A stretch of 64,000 bases of DNA from Streptomyces griseochromogenes (lineage in GTDB: Bacteria > Actinomycetota > Actinomycetes > Streptomycetales > Streptomycetaceae). Numbering within the stretch: position 1 is the stretch's first letter; every line of letters begins with the position of its first letter. The DNA lies in contig NZ_CP016279.1 of the NCBI RefSeq assembly GCF_001542625.1, positions 9,734,001 through 9,798,000 of the forward strand. The letters run 5' to 3'. Under the pieces are notes generated by a model. It did not search any database, had not been told where the DNA came from, and worked only from the letters and a program-made list of their open reading frames with translations. A program made the position numbers and the translations under genes. Positions 41,788 to 51,519 of this stretch are shown here, piece by piece.

Positions 41788-43470
41788 TCAGTTGCCGCCA
41801 CCGGAGGACTTGTCCAGTTTCCTGACCCAGTGGCTCACCGAACCCACCAGGTCCTTCACCTCGTGCCAGTAGCTCTTGCCCTCGCCGACCCAGGTGTGCA
41901 GCGGGGTCCACTCCCACACCATCCAGCTCACGACGATCAGGATGACGATCGTGAACAGGCAGCCCTTCAGGCAGCCGAGCCCGGGGATCTTCATCGGATT
42001 GGCGCTGCGCTGCCGCGGCGCCCTCGGCTCGCGCGCGGGCCGCTGCGGCTCCGGGGCGGGCGGCGCGTACCGCTGGGGCTGCTGGGGCTGCTGCGGCTGC
42101 TGCTGTGGATAGCCGTATCCGGCCGGCGCATGCTGCTGTCCGCGCGGCTGCGGACGCTGCGAGCGCGCCTGCGGGGCCTGGCGCGGCTGCTGCTGGGGCC
42201 GGGCGACCTGCCGCTGGGGGCGGCGGCGCAGCGGGTCCTCGTCGGGGTCGAGGTACTGGATCTGCGTCTGCTCGTTGCGGTCCCGTGCGGCGCGCAGCTG
42301 GTTCTGCCAGGGGTGCGGCTGGTCGGGCTGCTGGCCCGGCTGTCCCTGGGGCATCGGCGGCATGACCGCCGTGGGGTCCGCCGCTCCGGTGTTCGGCAGG
42401 ACGGCGGTGGGGTCGGCGGCGCCGACGGGGCCGCCGGTGTGCGGCAGGAAGCTGGTCGCCGCATTGGGATCGTGCTGGCCGTACGCCCCCTGCGGCGCGT
42501 TCGTCGGCAGTACCTGCGTGGGGTCGGCGGCGCCGGGCACACCCGGGACGGCGGCCGGGGCCGGGTCGGGGGCCAGCAGCGCGCCCACGCCCTCGGCGGC
42601 GGCGATCTGGGCGGCGTTGGCGTGCACACCGATGCCCTCGGCCACCACGCGCAGGCCGCGCGCGAGGTTCTCGGCGCTGGGCCGCTCCTCGGGGCTCTTG
42701 CGCATGCAGCGCTCTATGACCGTCCACAGCGGGTCGGGGACGGTGGAGGGGCGGCGCGGCTCGGCGCTCAGGTGCTGGTGCAGGACTTCGAGGGCGGTGC
42801 CGCCGGAGAACGGCGGGTGGCCGGTGACCAGCTCGTACAGCAGGATGCCGGCGCCGTAGATGTCGACGGCGGAGGTCTGCGGGCGGCCCTCGGCGGACTC
42901 CGGCGCCACGTACGCGGGCGTGCCGACGAACTCGTGGGTGCGGGTCAGGCCCGGGGAGTCGGCGAGGCGGGCGATGCCGAAGTCGGTCAGCATCGGGTGC
43001 ATCTGGCCGTCGTCCTGCCGCAGCAGGACGTTGGCGGGCTTCAGGTCGCGGTGGACGACGCCGTCGGCGTGGCTCGCGGCGAGGGCGTCGGCGATCTGCG
43101 CGGTCAGCAGCGCGGCGGCGACCGGGGTGAAGGGGCCGTTCTGGCGCAGGTAGCGGTGCAGGTCGGGGCCGTCGACGAGGTCCATGACCAGGGCCAGCAG
43201 ATCGCCCTCGACGACCAGGTCGCGCACCCGGACGACGTTCGGGTGGGTGAGCCGGAGCAGGACGGACCGTTCGCGCAGGAAGCGCATCACGATGTCCGGG
43301 TCGCCGGCCAGCTCCTCCTTCAGGACCTTGATCGCGACCGTCTCGCCGGGCTGGCCGGCCACGGCCGCCTCGGCGCCCGCGGTCTCGCGCTGGCGGGCAC
43401 GCCAGACGGTGCCCGTGGCGCCGCGTCCGAGCGGCTCCTCGAGCAGGTACTTGCTGCCGACTGGCCGCAC
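41788..43470 (-). CDS. pkaA: Serine/threonine protein kinase
   Basis: The 560-residue kinase starts with GTG at 43,470. The kinase domain (about 7-275) has GRGATGTVW, AIKVLKEEL, HRDLKPAN, DFG and APE. Residues 320-500 are Pro/Gln-rich and include four ADPT repeats (GAADPTQVL, GAADPTAVL and similar) that could be phosphoacceptor sites. A membrane helix (LFTIVILIVVSWMVWEW) and an outer tail of about 40 residues follow. It is named PkaA by its position next to pkaB. It is divergent from the FHA-FtsK gene. Confidence 0.9.
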   Translation of the reverse strand: MRPVGSKYLLEEPLGRGATGTVWRARQRETAGAEAAVAGQPGETVAIKVLKEELAGDPDIVMRFLRERSVLLRLTHPNVVRVRDLVVEGDLLALVMDLVDGPDLHRYLRQNGPFTPVAAALLTAQIADALAASHADGVVHRDLKPANVLLRQDDGQMHPMLTDFGIARLADSPGLTRTHEFVGTPAYVAPESAEGRPQTSAVDIYGAGILLYELVTGHPPFSGGTALEVLHQHLSAEPRRPSTVPDPLWTVIERCMRKSPEERPSAENLARGLRVVAEGIGVHANAAQIAAAEGVGALLAPDPAPAAVPGVPGAADPTQVLPTNAPQGAYGQHDPNAATSFLPHTGGPVGAADPTAVLPNTGAADPTAVMPPMPQGQPGQQPDQPHPWQNQLRAARDRNEQTQIQYLDPDEDPLRRRPQRQVARPQQQPRQAPQARSQRPQPRGQQHAPAGYGYPQQQPQQPQQPQRYAPPAPEPQRPAREPRAPRQRSANPMKIPGLGCLKGCLFTIVILIVVSWMVWEWTPLHTWVGEGKSYWHEVKDLVGSVSHWVRKLDKSSGGGN

Positions 43471-43890
43471 GTCACGCGCTCCCTGCTGTTCGCTGCTGCT
43501 TACTTGCCTGCATTTCGATGTTCCGACCCACTGTAGTGCCGCTCCACAAGGCACTACGTATGCGTTCCCGACGATGTTCGCCGGTCCTCCCCGGCCATGT
43601 CGGTGCGGGTTCATGTCCGGGCTCATGTCCGGGTTCACGGCCAGGTTCGAAGGAAAGACGCTCACCTCGGTCTCCTGGTTGCCGCGGGCCGGACGTGACC
43701 GATCTCAACTGATCATCGATGCGTTATCGGTCAGGCACTTTTGGGGGCAGAGCTGACCAATCAAGATCACTTGGCACCGGGTCGTGGGCGCGTTGTCAGT
43801 GACAGGTGCGAGGATGCGTGCAGTACTGGCCGACGTGCTCGTGCGGGGTGGGGGATGTCCGCGCCCGGGCAGAAGGGACCGCTGACGGCG
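43471..43890. other. Divergent region between pkaA and the FHA-FtsK gene
   Basis: These 420 bases hold promoters in both directions. The stretch 43,695-43,790 is markedly AT-richer than the rest. If the ATG at 43,855 is the true start of the FHA-FtsK gene, the gap is 36 bases shorter. No other gene was recognised. Confidence 0.4.
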
Positions 43891-46800
43891 ATGCAGATCC
43901 GGCTGACCGTCGTAGACCCGCTGGGCCCGTCCGTGCAGCGGGGGCGTGTCGCGAGCCGCGACGTACTGGTGACGGCTCCCGCGGGCACGGACCTGGCCGC
44001 GGTCGCGTCGGCGCTGGCCGCGGCGGTCACCGGAGAGAGCGGCGCCGGCCGGGAGTCCAGCGGCGCGGCGGTCGTGCTGTACGCGGGCGCCGAGCGGCTG
44101 GACGCCCGCCGCCGCACCCTCGGCGAGCCTCCCCTGGTCGACGGCGCCGTGCTGTCCCTGGGCGCCCCGGCCGCCCCCGAGCCGCATCCCGAGCTGGACG
44201 ACGCCCCGACCCAGCTGCATGTGGTCGCGGGTCCGGACGCCGGCGGGGTCCATCTGCTGCACGGTGGCCGGATCACGGTCGGCCGGTCCGCCGACGCCGA
44301 CGTCCCGCTGGACGACCCGGACGTCTCCCGCCTCCACTGCGCGGTCACGGTCGACGCCGACGGCCGCGTCTCGGTGACGGACCTCGGCTCCACGAACGGC
44401 ACGGCGCTGGACGGCGCGCGCGTGGCCGACCACCCGGTGCGGTTCCCTCCGGGCGCGCTGCTGAGGATCGGCGAGTCCGCCCTGCGGGTGACGCCGTCCG
44501 CCGGTCCCGGGGCGCGGGTGCGGGCGGTGCCGGACGGGGAGGGGTGCGTGCGCGTCTCCCTGGGGGCCGGGGAGGCCGACGGGCCGGGAGCGGCAGGCGG
44601 CCCCGGGGGCGATCCGATGCCCGGTGCCGGGGCGGCCGCCGCGGGTGCGGACGCCGGGGCCGGTGCGGCGGGCACCGCCGGGCAGGCGCGCGGGGAGCCC
44701 GCCCCGGACGTGAGCGGCCAGGGCCCCTGCGGGCCCACGCATCACGCGTACGGCACGGCGAGCTGGGGTTCCTCGGGCGGCGGCACAGGGACTCAGCGGC
44801 ACCGGCCCGGGGACCAGCCGTCGGTACCGGGCCAGGGCGGAGCGCCGAGGATCGAGAGACGAGGCGGAGACACCGGGGCACCGGGCCCGGCTTCCGGCCA
44901 TGGGGCCAAGGGCGCGAGCCGCCGCGTGGTGCGCGGTCCTGGCGGTGCGCCGCCCGCACCCGGGATGCCCGGTCCGGCTCCCCGCGGCGGGGACACGCAT
45001 GCGGGGCGCTTCGGCGTCGGCGGCCCGGAGGGTGTGCGCGAAGACGGCCACGCCGGTACGACGTCGCATGGTCAGGCACCGGGCCATGCCCCTTCCGGTA
45101 CGGACCCGGACGGCGGCGGCAACCGCAAGGGCACGCCCCTGCGGGGCACCGACATTCCTCAGGGTGCCCGTCGGCGCGGCGGGCTCGGCGCGTGGGCCCG
45201 GCGGCTGACCGGCGGGCGCGCGGAGCAGCCGGCCGCCGGACCGGAGGCGTACGGAGGTGCGGCCGCGCATCCGGCCGACACACTGGTGGCCGGTGTCCCG
45301 CAGCAGCCCGAGGCCTGGCCCGACCCGGCCGCGCTGCTGCTGACCGCGCTGGGTCCCGGCCCCCGGCTCTGGGAGCGCGGGCCGGGGCACCCGGAGGCGC
45401 TGACCGTGCGGCTCGGCACGGCCGACCGGAGCGCGCCGGACGGCTCGGGCGTGCTGCCCGCCGTGCCGGTGACCGCCGCGCTGCGCGAGGCGGGCGCGCT
45501 CGGCCTGGCCGGCCCACGCCCCCGGCTGTCCGGGCTGGCCCGCGCGGTACTGGCCCAGCTGGCCACGCTGCACTCGCCGGACCTGCTGGAGATCGTGCTG
45601 ATCAGCGCGGACCGCGCCCGCCCGGAGGAGGAGCGCACGGCCGAGTGGTCCTGGCTGGGATGGCTGCCCCACGTCCGGCCGGGCCACAGCCAGGACTGCC
45701 GCCTCCTGCTGGCCTACGACCGCGAACAGGCGGCGGCCCGCGCGGAAGAACTCCTGCGCCGCGTGGAGGAGTACGCCGCATCGGGCCGCGGCACGGCCCA
45801 GCCGGCCTCGCCCCTGACGCCTCCGGCGGACACACCGGCTCCCCTGCCCGCGGACCCGGCGTCCGGCACCGCGCCCTGGCCCGCACCCGACGGCCCGGCC
45901 GTCCCCGCGCCCCGGGCCGACACCGCCGCCGGCTCCCCCCAGCGGGCTTGCGCCCGCCGTCCCTCCTGGGCCCGGGAGGGCGCCGAGCTGGACGGCCCGG
46001 GCGGGTTTCCGGGGCCGTACACCGTGGTGGTCGTGGACGGGGATCCGGGCGGTGCCGCCCTGCGGGAGGCCGTGGCACGGCTGGCCGTGGCCGGGCCGCG
46101 GGCCGGGATCCATGTGCTGTGCCTCGCCGAGACCGCGTCCGCCACCCCGGCCTCCCCGGTGGCGCAGACCTACGAGGCGGCCTGCGCGGTCGCGCCCACC
46201 TTCCGGCACTGCGGGGCCGTCGCGCTGCTCAGTGGTGACGTCTCCGGCACCCTGCATCTGATGCGGGTCGCGCCCGGCGGTCCCCTCGGCCCCGGTGCGC
46301 TCGCCGCAGTCGACGCCGTCTCCCCCGCCTGGGCGGAGCGGTTCGCGCGGGCGCTCGCGCCGCTGCGCCCCGACGGCCCCGTCGGCGAGCGGGCACGCGT
46401 GGCCACGCCGCTGCCCCAGTCGGCACGTCTGCTGGACGAGCTGGGACTGGCCCGGGCCACCCCTGCCTCGCTGATGGCCCGCTGGGCGGACGCGGCCGAC
46501 GACACCGAGTCGCTGGGCGGGCGGGCCCGGGCGGTGCTCGGTGCCGGGCCGCGCGGCCCGCTCACCGCCGACCTGGTGGCGGACGGACCGCACCTGCTGA
46601 TCGAGGGGCCGGCCGGCAGCGGTCGTACGGAGCTGCTGCGCGCGGTGGTCGCCTCGCTGGCCGCGGCCGAGCGGCCCGACCGGCTCGGCATGGTGCTGAT
46701 AGACGGCCGGGACGGCGTCGGCACGGGCGCGGGGCACGGTGAGGGGCTTCGGGTCTGTACGGACATACCCCATGTGACGACCCACCTCATCGCCAACGAC

Positions 46801-47559
46801 CCGGTCCGCATGCGGGAGTTCGCACAGTCGCTGAGCGCCGAGCTCAAGCGGCGCACGGAACTGGTCGGGCGCACGGACTTCGCCCAGTGGCACGCCGGTC
46901 GCGAGGTGTCGGGCCGTATCGTCGCCCAGCGCGCCCCGAGCGGCCGGCCGACCGCATCGGGGACCGGCGACATAGAGGCGCCGCCCAGCTCCACGCTGCG
47001 GCTGCGGCCCGGCGCCGGCGCACGGCAGCGCACCGAGGCCGCGCCGCCGCTGCCCCGGCTCGTCGTGGTCGTGGACGATCTGGACGCGCTGGTCTCCCCC
47101 GCGCTCGGCTCACCGGGCCGGCCCGCCGCCGGATCGGTGATGCGGGCGCTGGAGGCGGTGGCCAGGGAGGGCGAACGGCTCGGCGTGCACCTGGTGGCGG
47201 CGGCCGGCACCGGCGGCCGTACGGCCGAGACGGAGCCGGCCAGGAGAGCCACACTGCGCATCGTGCTGGACGCCCCGACCGCCGGGCCGGACGAGCCCGC
47301 ACCGGGACGCGGCGGGCTGACGTACCCGGACGGGCGGGCCGTCGCCTTCCAGAGCGGCCGGGTGACGGGCCGTATCCCGCGCACCGCGACCCAGCGGCCC
47401 ACGGTCGTCCCGCTGGAGTGGCAGCGCATGGGCGACCCGCCGGCCCGCCGTCCCGTCCGCGAACTGGGCAACGGCCCCACCGACCTGGCCCTCCTCGCCA
47501 GCGCGGTGGAGCGCGCGGCCCGCGAGGTCGCCGCGGCGGAGGTGCCCTCGCTCCTCTAG
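43891..47559 (+). CDS. FHA domain and FtsK/EccC-like ATPase fusion protein
   Basis: The 1,222-residue protein has a ubiquitin-like N-terminus (1-95; MQIRLTVVDP, LGEPPLVDGAVLSL), an FHA domain (about 108-190; ITVGRSADADVPL, SRLHCAV, LGSTNGTAL) that binds phosphothreonine, a Gly/Pro-rich stretch of about 210 residues, then FtsK/SpoIIIE-type ATPase folds. The one clear P-loop is GPAGSGRTE, with Arg in place of the Walker A Lys; the Walker B is RLVVVVDDLDAL. This resembles EccC/EssC motor proteins of type VII secretion, but no WXG100 gene is nearby and there is no obvious membrane helix. ATG 43,855 (with a GGGGTGGGGG site) is an alternative start. Partnership with PkaA/PkaB is plausible. Confidence 0.82.
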   Translation: MQIRLTVVDPLGPSVQRGRVASRDVLVTAPAGTDLAAVASALAAAVTGESGAGRESSGAAVVLYAGAERLDARRRTLGEPPLVDGAVLSLGAPAAPEPHPELDDAPTQLHVVAGPDAGGVHLLHGGRITVGRSADADVPLDDPDVSRLHCAVTVDADGRVSVTDLGSTNGTALDGARVADHPVRFPPGALLRIGESALRVTPSAGPGARVRAVPDGEGCVRVSLGAGEADGPGAAGGPGGDPMPGAGAAAAGADAGAGAAGTAGQARGEPAPDVSGQGPCGPTHHAYGTASWGSSGGGTGTQRHRPGDQPSVPGQGGAPRIERRGGDTGAPGPASGHGAKGASRRVVRGPGGAPPAPGMPGPAPRGGDTHAGRFGVGGPEGVREDGHAGTTSHGQAPGHAPSGTDPDGGGNRKGTPLRGTDIPQGARRRGGLGAWARRLTGGRAEQPAAGPEAYGGAAAHPADTLVAGVPQQPEAWPDPAALLLTALGPGPRLWERGPGHPEALTVRLGTADRSAPDGSGVLPAVPVTAALREAGALGLAGPRPRLSGLARAVLAQLATLHSPDLLEIVLISADRARPEEERTAEWSWLGWLPHVRPGHSQDCRLLLAYDREQAAARAEELLRRVEEYAASGRGTAQPASPLTPPADTPAPLPADPASGTAPWPAPDGPAVPAPRADTAAGSPQRACARRPSWAREGAELDGPGGFPGPYTVVVVDGDPGGAALREAVARLAVAGPRAGIHVLCLAETASATPASPVAQTYEAACAVAPTFRHCGAVALLSGDVSGTLHLMRVAPGGPLGPGALAAVDAVSPAWAERFARALAPLRPDGPVGERARVATPLPQSARLLDELGLARATPASLMARWADAADDTESLGGRARAVLGAGPRGPLTADLVADGPHLLIEGPAGSGRTELLRAVVASLAAAERPDRLGMVLIDGRDGVGTGAGHGEGLRVCTDIPHVTTHLIANDPVRMREFAQSLSAELKRRTELVGRTDFAQWHAGREVSGRIVAQRAPSGRPTASGTGDIEAPPSSTLRLRPGAGARQRTEAAPPLPRLVVVVDDLDALVSPALGSPGRPAAGSVMRALEAVAREGERLGVHLVAAAGTGGRTAETEPARRATLRIVLDAPTAGPDEPAPGRGGLTYPDGRAVAFQSGRVTGRIPRTATQRPTVVPLEWQRMGDPPARRPVRELGNGPTDLALLASAVERAAREVAAAEVPSLL

Positions 47560-47722
47560 CCGGAATCAGCCGGAATCGGTACGCATACGTCCCTGATCAC
47601 GAGCCGGTCACGATGGGCCGCCGGACGGCGCAGGTGCTCTTGCCGCCCCTGCACAGCCCGGCGTACACCGGAGCGCACGGACAGTCTTCTGAGTTCGACG
47701 GAGAACGACGAACGGGGAAGTG

Positions 47723-49114
47723 ATGCGTGGCAACAGCAACACGATCCGGACAAACAGGGCCGTCTCCACACTCGCCGCGCTGCTCGCGGGAGCCCTCGCG
47801 CTCACCGCCTGCTCCAGCAGCGACACCAAGGACAAGAAGAAGGACGACGGCGGCACGAGCAGCGGGGCCACCGCCCCGGGCTCCACGCTCAGCCTGCCGA
47901 AGCTGAACGGCGCGAGCCTGGAGGTCGCCGCCGTCTGGACCGGCACCGAGCAGAAGAACTTCAAGAAGGTCCTCGCGGAGTTCGAGAAGCGCACCGGTGC
48001 GAAGGTGACGTTCGTGCCCGCCCAGGACCCGATCATCAACTTCCTCGGCTCGAAGATCGCGGGCGGTCAGCCGCCGGACATCGCGCTGCTGCCGCAGCCC
48101 GGGGCGATCAAGCAGGCCGTGGACAAGAAGTGGGCCAAGCCGCTCGGCCCGGACGCGCTCAAGGAGCTGCGGAAGAACTACTCGCAGGGCTGGCAGGACA
48201 TCGGCAAGGTCGGCGGCAAGCAGTACGGCGTCTACTACAAGGCCGCCAACAAGTCGCTGATCTGGTACAACGCCAAGGCGTTCGAGAACGCGAACGCCAA
48301 AGCGCCCAAGAGCTGGCAGGAGCTGCTGAAGGCGGCGCAGGACGTGTACGACTCCGGCGTCACTCCGTTCTCGGTCGGCGGCGCCGACGGCTGGACGCTG
48401 ACGGACTGGTTCGAGAACGTCTATCTGTCCCAGGCCGGCCCGGAGAAGTACGACCAGCTCGCCCAGCACAAGATCAAGTGGACCGATCCGTCGGTGAAGC
48501 AGGCCCTGACCACGCTGGCCCAGATCTGGGGCAGGAAGGACTATGTGGCGGGCGGCGCGGACGGCGCCCTGCAGACCGAGTTCCCGGCCTCGGTCACCCA
48601 GACCTTCACCGGCGGTGCCCAGCCGAAGGCGGCGATGGTCTACGAGGGCGACTTCGCGCAGGTCAACATCGGCGACACCAAGGCGAAGGTGGGCACGGAC
48701 GCGAAGGTGTTCCCGTTCCCGGCGGTGGGTCCGGCCGCGCCGGTGGTCTCCGGCGGTGACGCGGCCGTGATCCTGAAGGACTCCAAGGCCGCGCAGGCGC
48801 TGGCGACGTTCCTGGCCTCCCCGGACGCGGCGACCATCCAGGCCAAGCTCGGCGGCTATCTCTCGCCGAACAAGAACGTGCCGGTCTCGGCCTACCCGAA
48901 CGCGGTCCAGCAGACCATCGCCAAGGCGCTGATCGCGTCCGGCGACGCCTTCCGCTTCGACATGTCCGACCAGGCCCCGCAGGCCTTCGGCGGCACCCCC
49001 GGCAAGGGCGAGTGGAAAGACCTGCAGGACTTCCTGAAGAACCCGAAGGACGTGGCGGGCACCCAGGCACAGCTGGAGAAGGACGCGGCGGCGGCCTACG
49101 GGAACGGGAGCTGA
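47723..49114 (+). CDS. Sugar ABC transporter substrate-binding lipoprotein
   Basis: The 463-residue receptor has a lipobox LALTAC (Cys at about 30), an Asp/Lys-rich linker and a family 1 solute-binding fold (VAAVWTGTEQKNFKKVLAEF, PPDIALLPQPGAIKQ, ADGWTLTDWFENVYL). The ALPHA-glucoside or similar binding pattern (GWTLTDWFENV) is of the type found in oligosaccharide receptors. ATG at 47,723 has GGGGAAG; an adjoining GTG at 47,720 is possible. It is the first gene of a three-gene operon. Confidence 0.93.
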   Translation: MRGNSNTIRTNRAVSTLAALLAGALALTACSSSDTKDKKKDDGGTSSGATAPGSTLSLPKLNGASLEVAAVWTGTEQKNFKKVLAEFEKRTGAKVTFVPAQDPIINFLGSKIAGGQPPDIALLPQPGAIKQAVDKKWAKPLGPDALKELRKNYSQGWQDIGKVGGKQYGVYYKAANKSLIWYNAKAFENANAKAPKSWQELLKAAQDVYDSGVTPFSVGGADGWTLTDWFENVYLSQAGPEKYDQLAQHKIKWTDPSVKQALTTLAQIWGRKDYVAGGADGALQTEFPASVTQTFTGGAQPKAAMVYEGDFAQVNIGDTKAKVGTDAKVFPFPAVGPAAPVVSGGDAAVILKDSKAAQALATFLASPDAATIQAKLGGYLSPNKNVPVSAYPNAVQQTIAKALIASGDAFRFDMSDQAPQAFGGTPGKGEWKDLQDFLKNPKDVAGTQAQLEKDAAAAYGNGS

Positions 49115-49121
49115 TCCGGCC

Positions 49122-50468
49122 ATGGCATCGGCAGCGGCGGCCGGGGCCCCACCGGGCCCCGCCGCGCCGAAGAGCCGCAAGAGCGTGACCGGCACCCGCA
49201 AGGCCGTGGCAGTCCTCTTCCTGCTGCCGGCCCTGGTGCTGCTCGGCGCGCTCGTGGTCTACCCGATCGGGTACTCGGTCGTCCGCAGCTTCTACAACGC
49301 CTCCGGCGACGGCTTCGCCGGCTTCGACAACTACAAGGCGCTGTTCACCGACGACGGCATCCGGACCGCGCTGAAGAACAACATCATCTGGGTGGTGTTC
49401 GCACCCACGGTCTCCACCGCGCTCGGCCTGATCTTCGCGGTGCTGACCGAACGGGTGCGCTGGGGCACCGCGTTCAAGCTGGTCGTCTTCATGCCGATGG
49501 CGATCTCGATGCTGGCCGCCGGGATCATCTTCCGGCTGGTGTACGACCAGGACCCGAACAAGGGCGTCGCCAACGCGGTGTGGGTGGGCGTGCACGACAC
49601 CTTCGCGCAGTCGTCGGCGTTCCCGAAGGCGCACCCGGGCCGGAACTCCCCCCTGAAGCCGGACGGGGGCGGTTTCATCACCACGTCCACGGTGCACACC
49701 GGCCGGGCCGTCACGCTCCCGCTCGTGGGCGTCGCACCCGACCAGATGCCCGACAGCGCGAAGAAGGCCGTGGCCGCCGAGCCGGAGCCGGGGAAGATCA
49801 CCGGCACCACCTGGCAGGACTTCACCCGCGGCAAGGGCGTCGGCAGGCTCGGCGCGCCCGACCCGTCCGAGCTGGGCTACGCCGGGATGCGGATCGAGGC
49901 GGTCGACACGGCCGGCCAGGTGGTGGCTTCGGCGAAGGCGGCCTCCGACGGCACTTTCACCCTGCCCGCCAAGGCGGACGGCACCCGGCTGCGGCTTCCC
50001 GCGAGCAACTTCAAGGAGCCGTACAACGGCGTCGACTGGCTCGGCCCGGCGCTGGTCACCCCGGCCATCATCGGGTCGTACGTATGGATGTGGGCGGGCT
50101 TCGCGATGGTGCTGATCGCGGCCGGACTCGCGGGCGTGCCCCGGGAACTGCTGGAGGCGGCACGGGTCGACGGCGCCGGCGAGTGGCAGGTGTTCCGCCG
50201 GATCACCGTGCCGCTGCTCGCACCGGTCCTCGCGGTCGTCACCGTCACGCTGATGATCAATGTGCTGAAGGTGTTCGACCTCGTCTACATCATCGCGCCG
50301 GGCTCCTCCCAGGACGACGCGAACGTGCTGGCCCTGGAGCTGTACCGCAAGGGCTTCTCGGAGGGCCGGCCGGGCATCGCGAGCGCCATCGCGGTGTTCC
50401 TGCTGCTGCTCGTGATCCCCGTGATGCTGTTCAACATTCGCAGGCTGCGGCGGGAGGTGCGGCGATGA
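49122..50468 (+). CDS. Sugar ABC transporter permease with large extracytoplasmic insert
   Basis: The 448-residue MalF-type permease is about 150 residues longer than normal. Helices are at about 28-50 and 85-140, then an insert at residues 155-305, then the C-half from GPALVTPAIIGSYVW with the EAA loop ELLEAARVDGAGEWQVF. The insert ends in a carboxypeptidase-regulatory-like beta pattern (MRIEAVDTAGQVVASAKAA, DGTFTLP). It starts 8 bases after the receptor gene and ends in an ATGA overlap with the next permease. No ATPase is present; MsiK may serve it. Confidence 0.92.
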   Translation: MASAAAAGAPPGPAAPKSRKSVTGTRKAVAVLFLLPALVLLGALVVYPIGYSVVRSFYNASGDGFAGFDNYKALFTDDGIRTALKNNIIWVVFAPTVSTALGLIFAVLTERVRWGTAFKLVVFMPMAISMLAAGIIFRLVYDQDPNKGVANAVWVGVHDTFAQSSAFPKAHPGRNSPLKPDGGGFITTSTVHTGRAVTLPLVGVAPDQMPDSAKKAVAAEPEPGKITGTTWQDFTRGKGVGRLGAPDPSELGYAGMRIEAVDTAGQVVASAKAASDGTFTLPAKADGTRLRLPASNFKEPYNGVDWLGPALVTPAIIGSYVWMWAGFAMVLIAAGLAGVPRELLEAARVDGAGEWQVFRRITVPLLAPVLAVVTVTLMINVLKVFDLVYIIAPGSSQDDANVLALELYRKGFSEGRPGIASAIAVFLLLLVIPVMLFNIRRLRREVRR

Positions 50469-51376
50469 CGACCGCTGCCGGAAGCATCGGGAAGCCGGCA
50501 CCCGACGACATGACGGTGAAGGCCCGGCAGTCGCTCGGTTCGAGGATCACCGAGAAGCTCGGCGGCGGCCTGGTCCGCGTGTTCCTCATCCTGGTGGGCC
50601 TGTTCTGGCTGGTACCGACCATCGGCCTGCTCATCTCCTCACTGCGCGCACCGGAGGACATGAGCGCGAGCGGCTGGTGGAAGGTGTTCTCCCAGCCGTC
50701 CCAGCTGACCTTCGACAGCTACCAGAAGCTGCTGGAGAACAGTGACATCACCAACTCCCTGGTCAACACCGTGCTGATCACGGTCCCGGCGACGCTCCTG
50801 GTCGTGGTGATCGGCTCGCTGGCCGGCTACGCGTTCGCGTGGATGGAGTTCCCGGGCCGGGACTGGTGGTTCCTCGGCGTGGTCAGTCTGCTGGTGGTGC
50901 CGGTGCAGGTGGCGCTGATCCCGATCGCCGAACTGTTCGGCAAGATCGGTCTGTTCGGGAGCATCTTCGGGGTGGTCCTCTTCCACGTGGGCTTCGGTCT
51001 GCCGTTCGCGGTGTTCCTGCTGCGGAACTTCTTCGCGGAGATCCCCAGAGAGCTCCTGGAGGCGGCCCGTCTCGACGGCGCCGGTGAACTGCGTCTGTTC
51101 GTACGGGTGGTGATGCCGCTCGGCGGGCCCGCGATCGCGAGCCTCGGCATCTTCCAGTTCCTGTGGGTGTGGAACGACATGCTGGTCGCGCTGGTGTTCA
51201 CCAAGTCCGACTCCCAGCCGATCACGGTCGCCCTGCAGACGCAGGTACGGCAGTTCGGGAACAACATCGACGTGCTGGCACCCGGCGCGTTCATCTCGAT
51301 GGTGATCCCGCTGGTCGTGTTCTTCGCGTTCCAGCGGCAGTTCGTGTCCGGGGTGATGGCGGGCGCGGTCAAGTAG
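50465..51376 (+). CDS. Sugar ABC transporter permease, MalG type
   Basis: The 303-residue permease has six predicted helices and the EAA loop ELLEAARLDGAGELRLFVR. ATG at 50,465 overlaps the upstream stop as ATGA. It pairs with the insert-bearing permease. Confidence 0.94.
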   Translation: MTTAAGSIGKPAPDDMTVKARQSLGSRITEKLGGGLVRVFLILVGLFWLVPTIGLLISSLRAPEDMSASGWWKVFSQPSQLTFDSYQKLLENSDITNSLVNTVLITVPATLLVVVIGSLAGYAFAWMEFPGRDWWFLGVVSLLVVPVQVALIPIAELFGKIGLFGSIFGVVLFHVGFGLPFAVFLLRNFFAEIPRELLEAARLDGAGELRLFVRVVMPLGGPAIASLGIFQFLWVWNDMLVALVFTKSDSQPITVALQTQVRQFGNNIDVLAPGAFISMVIPLVVFFAFQRQFVSGVMAGAVK

Positions 51377-51397
51377 TAACAAAGAGGACACTTTTCG

Positions 51398-51425
51398 AGG
51401 GGCGGGTCTTCAAGGGCCCGCCCCT
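51398..51425 (+). terminator. Terminator of the second sugar operon
   Basis: AGGGGCGGG pairs with CCCGCCCCT around a ten-base loop, preceded by CTTTTC and 22 bases after the permease stop. Confidence 0.75.
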
Positions 51426-51519
51426 TCCCGTTCACCCGACGTCCCCCACATGCCGTACGAACCGTAACCAAGTCACTCCATCGGCCGTTCCCGGGCAGAA
51501 CGCCCGCGCCGACCGACCC

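Noticed and set aside
43705..46893. Minus-strand open frame of 1,062 codons
   Set aside because: It is antisense to the FHA-FtsK gene and has no recognisable domain.
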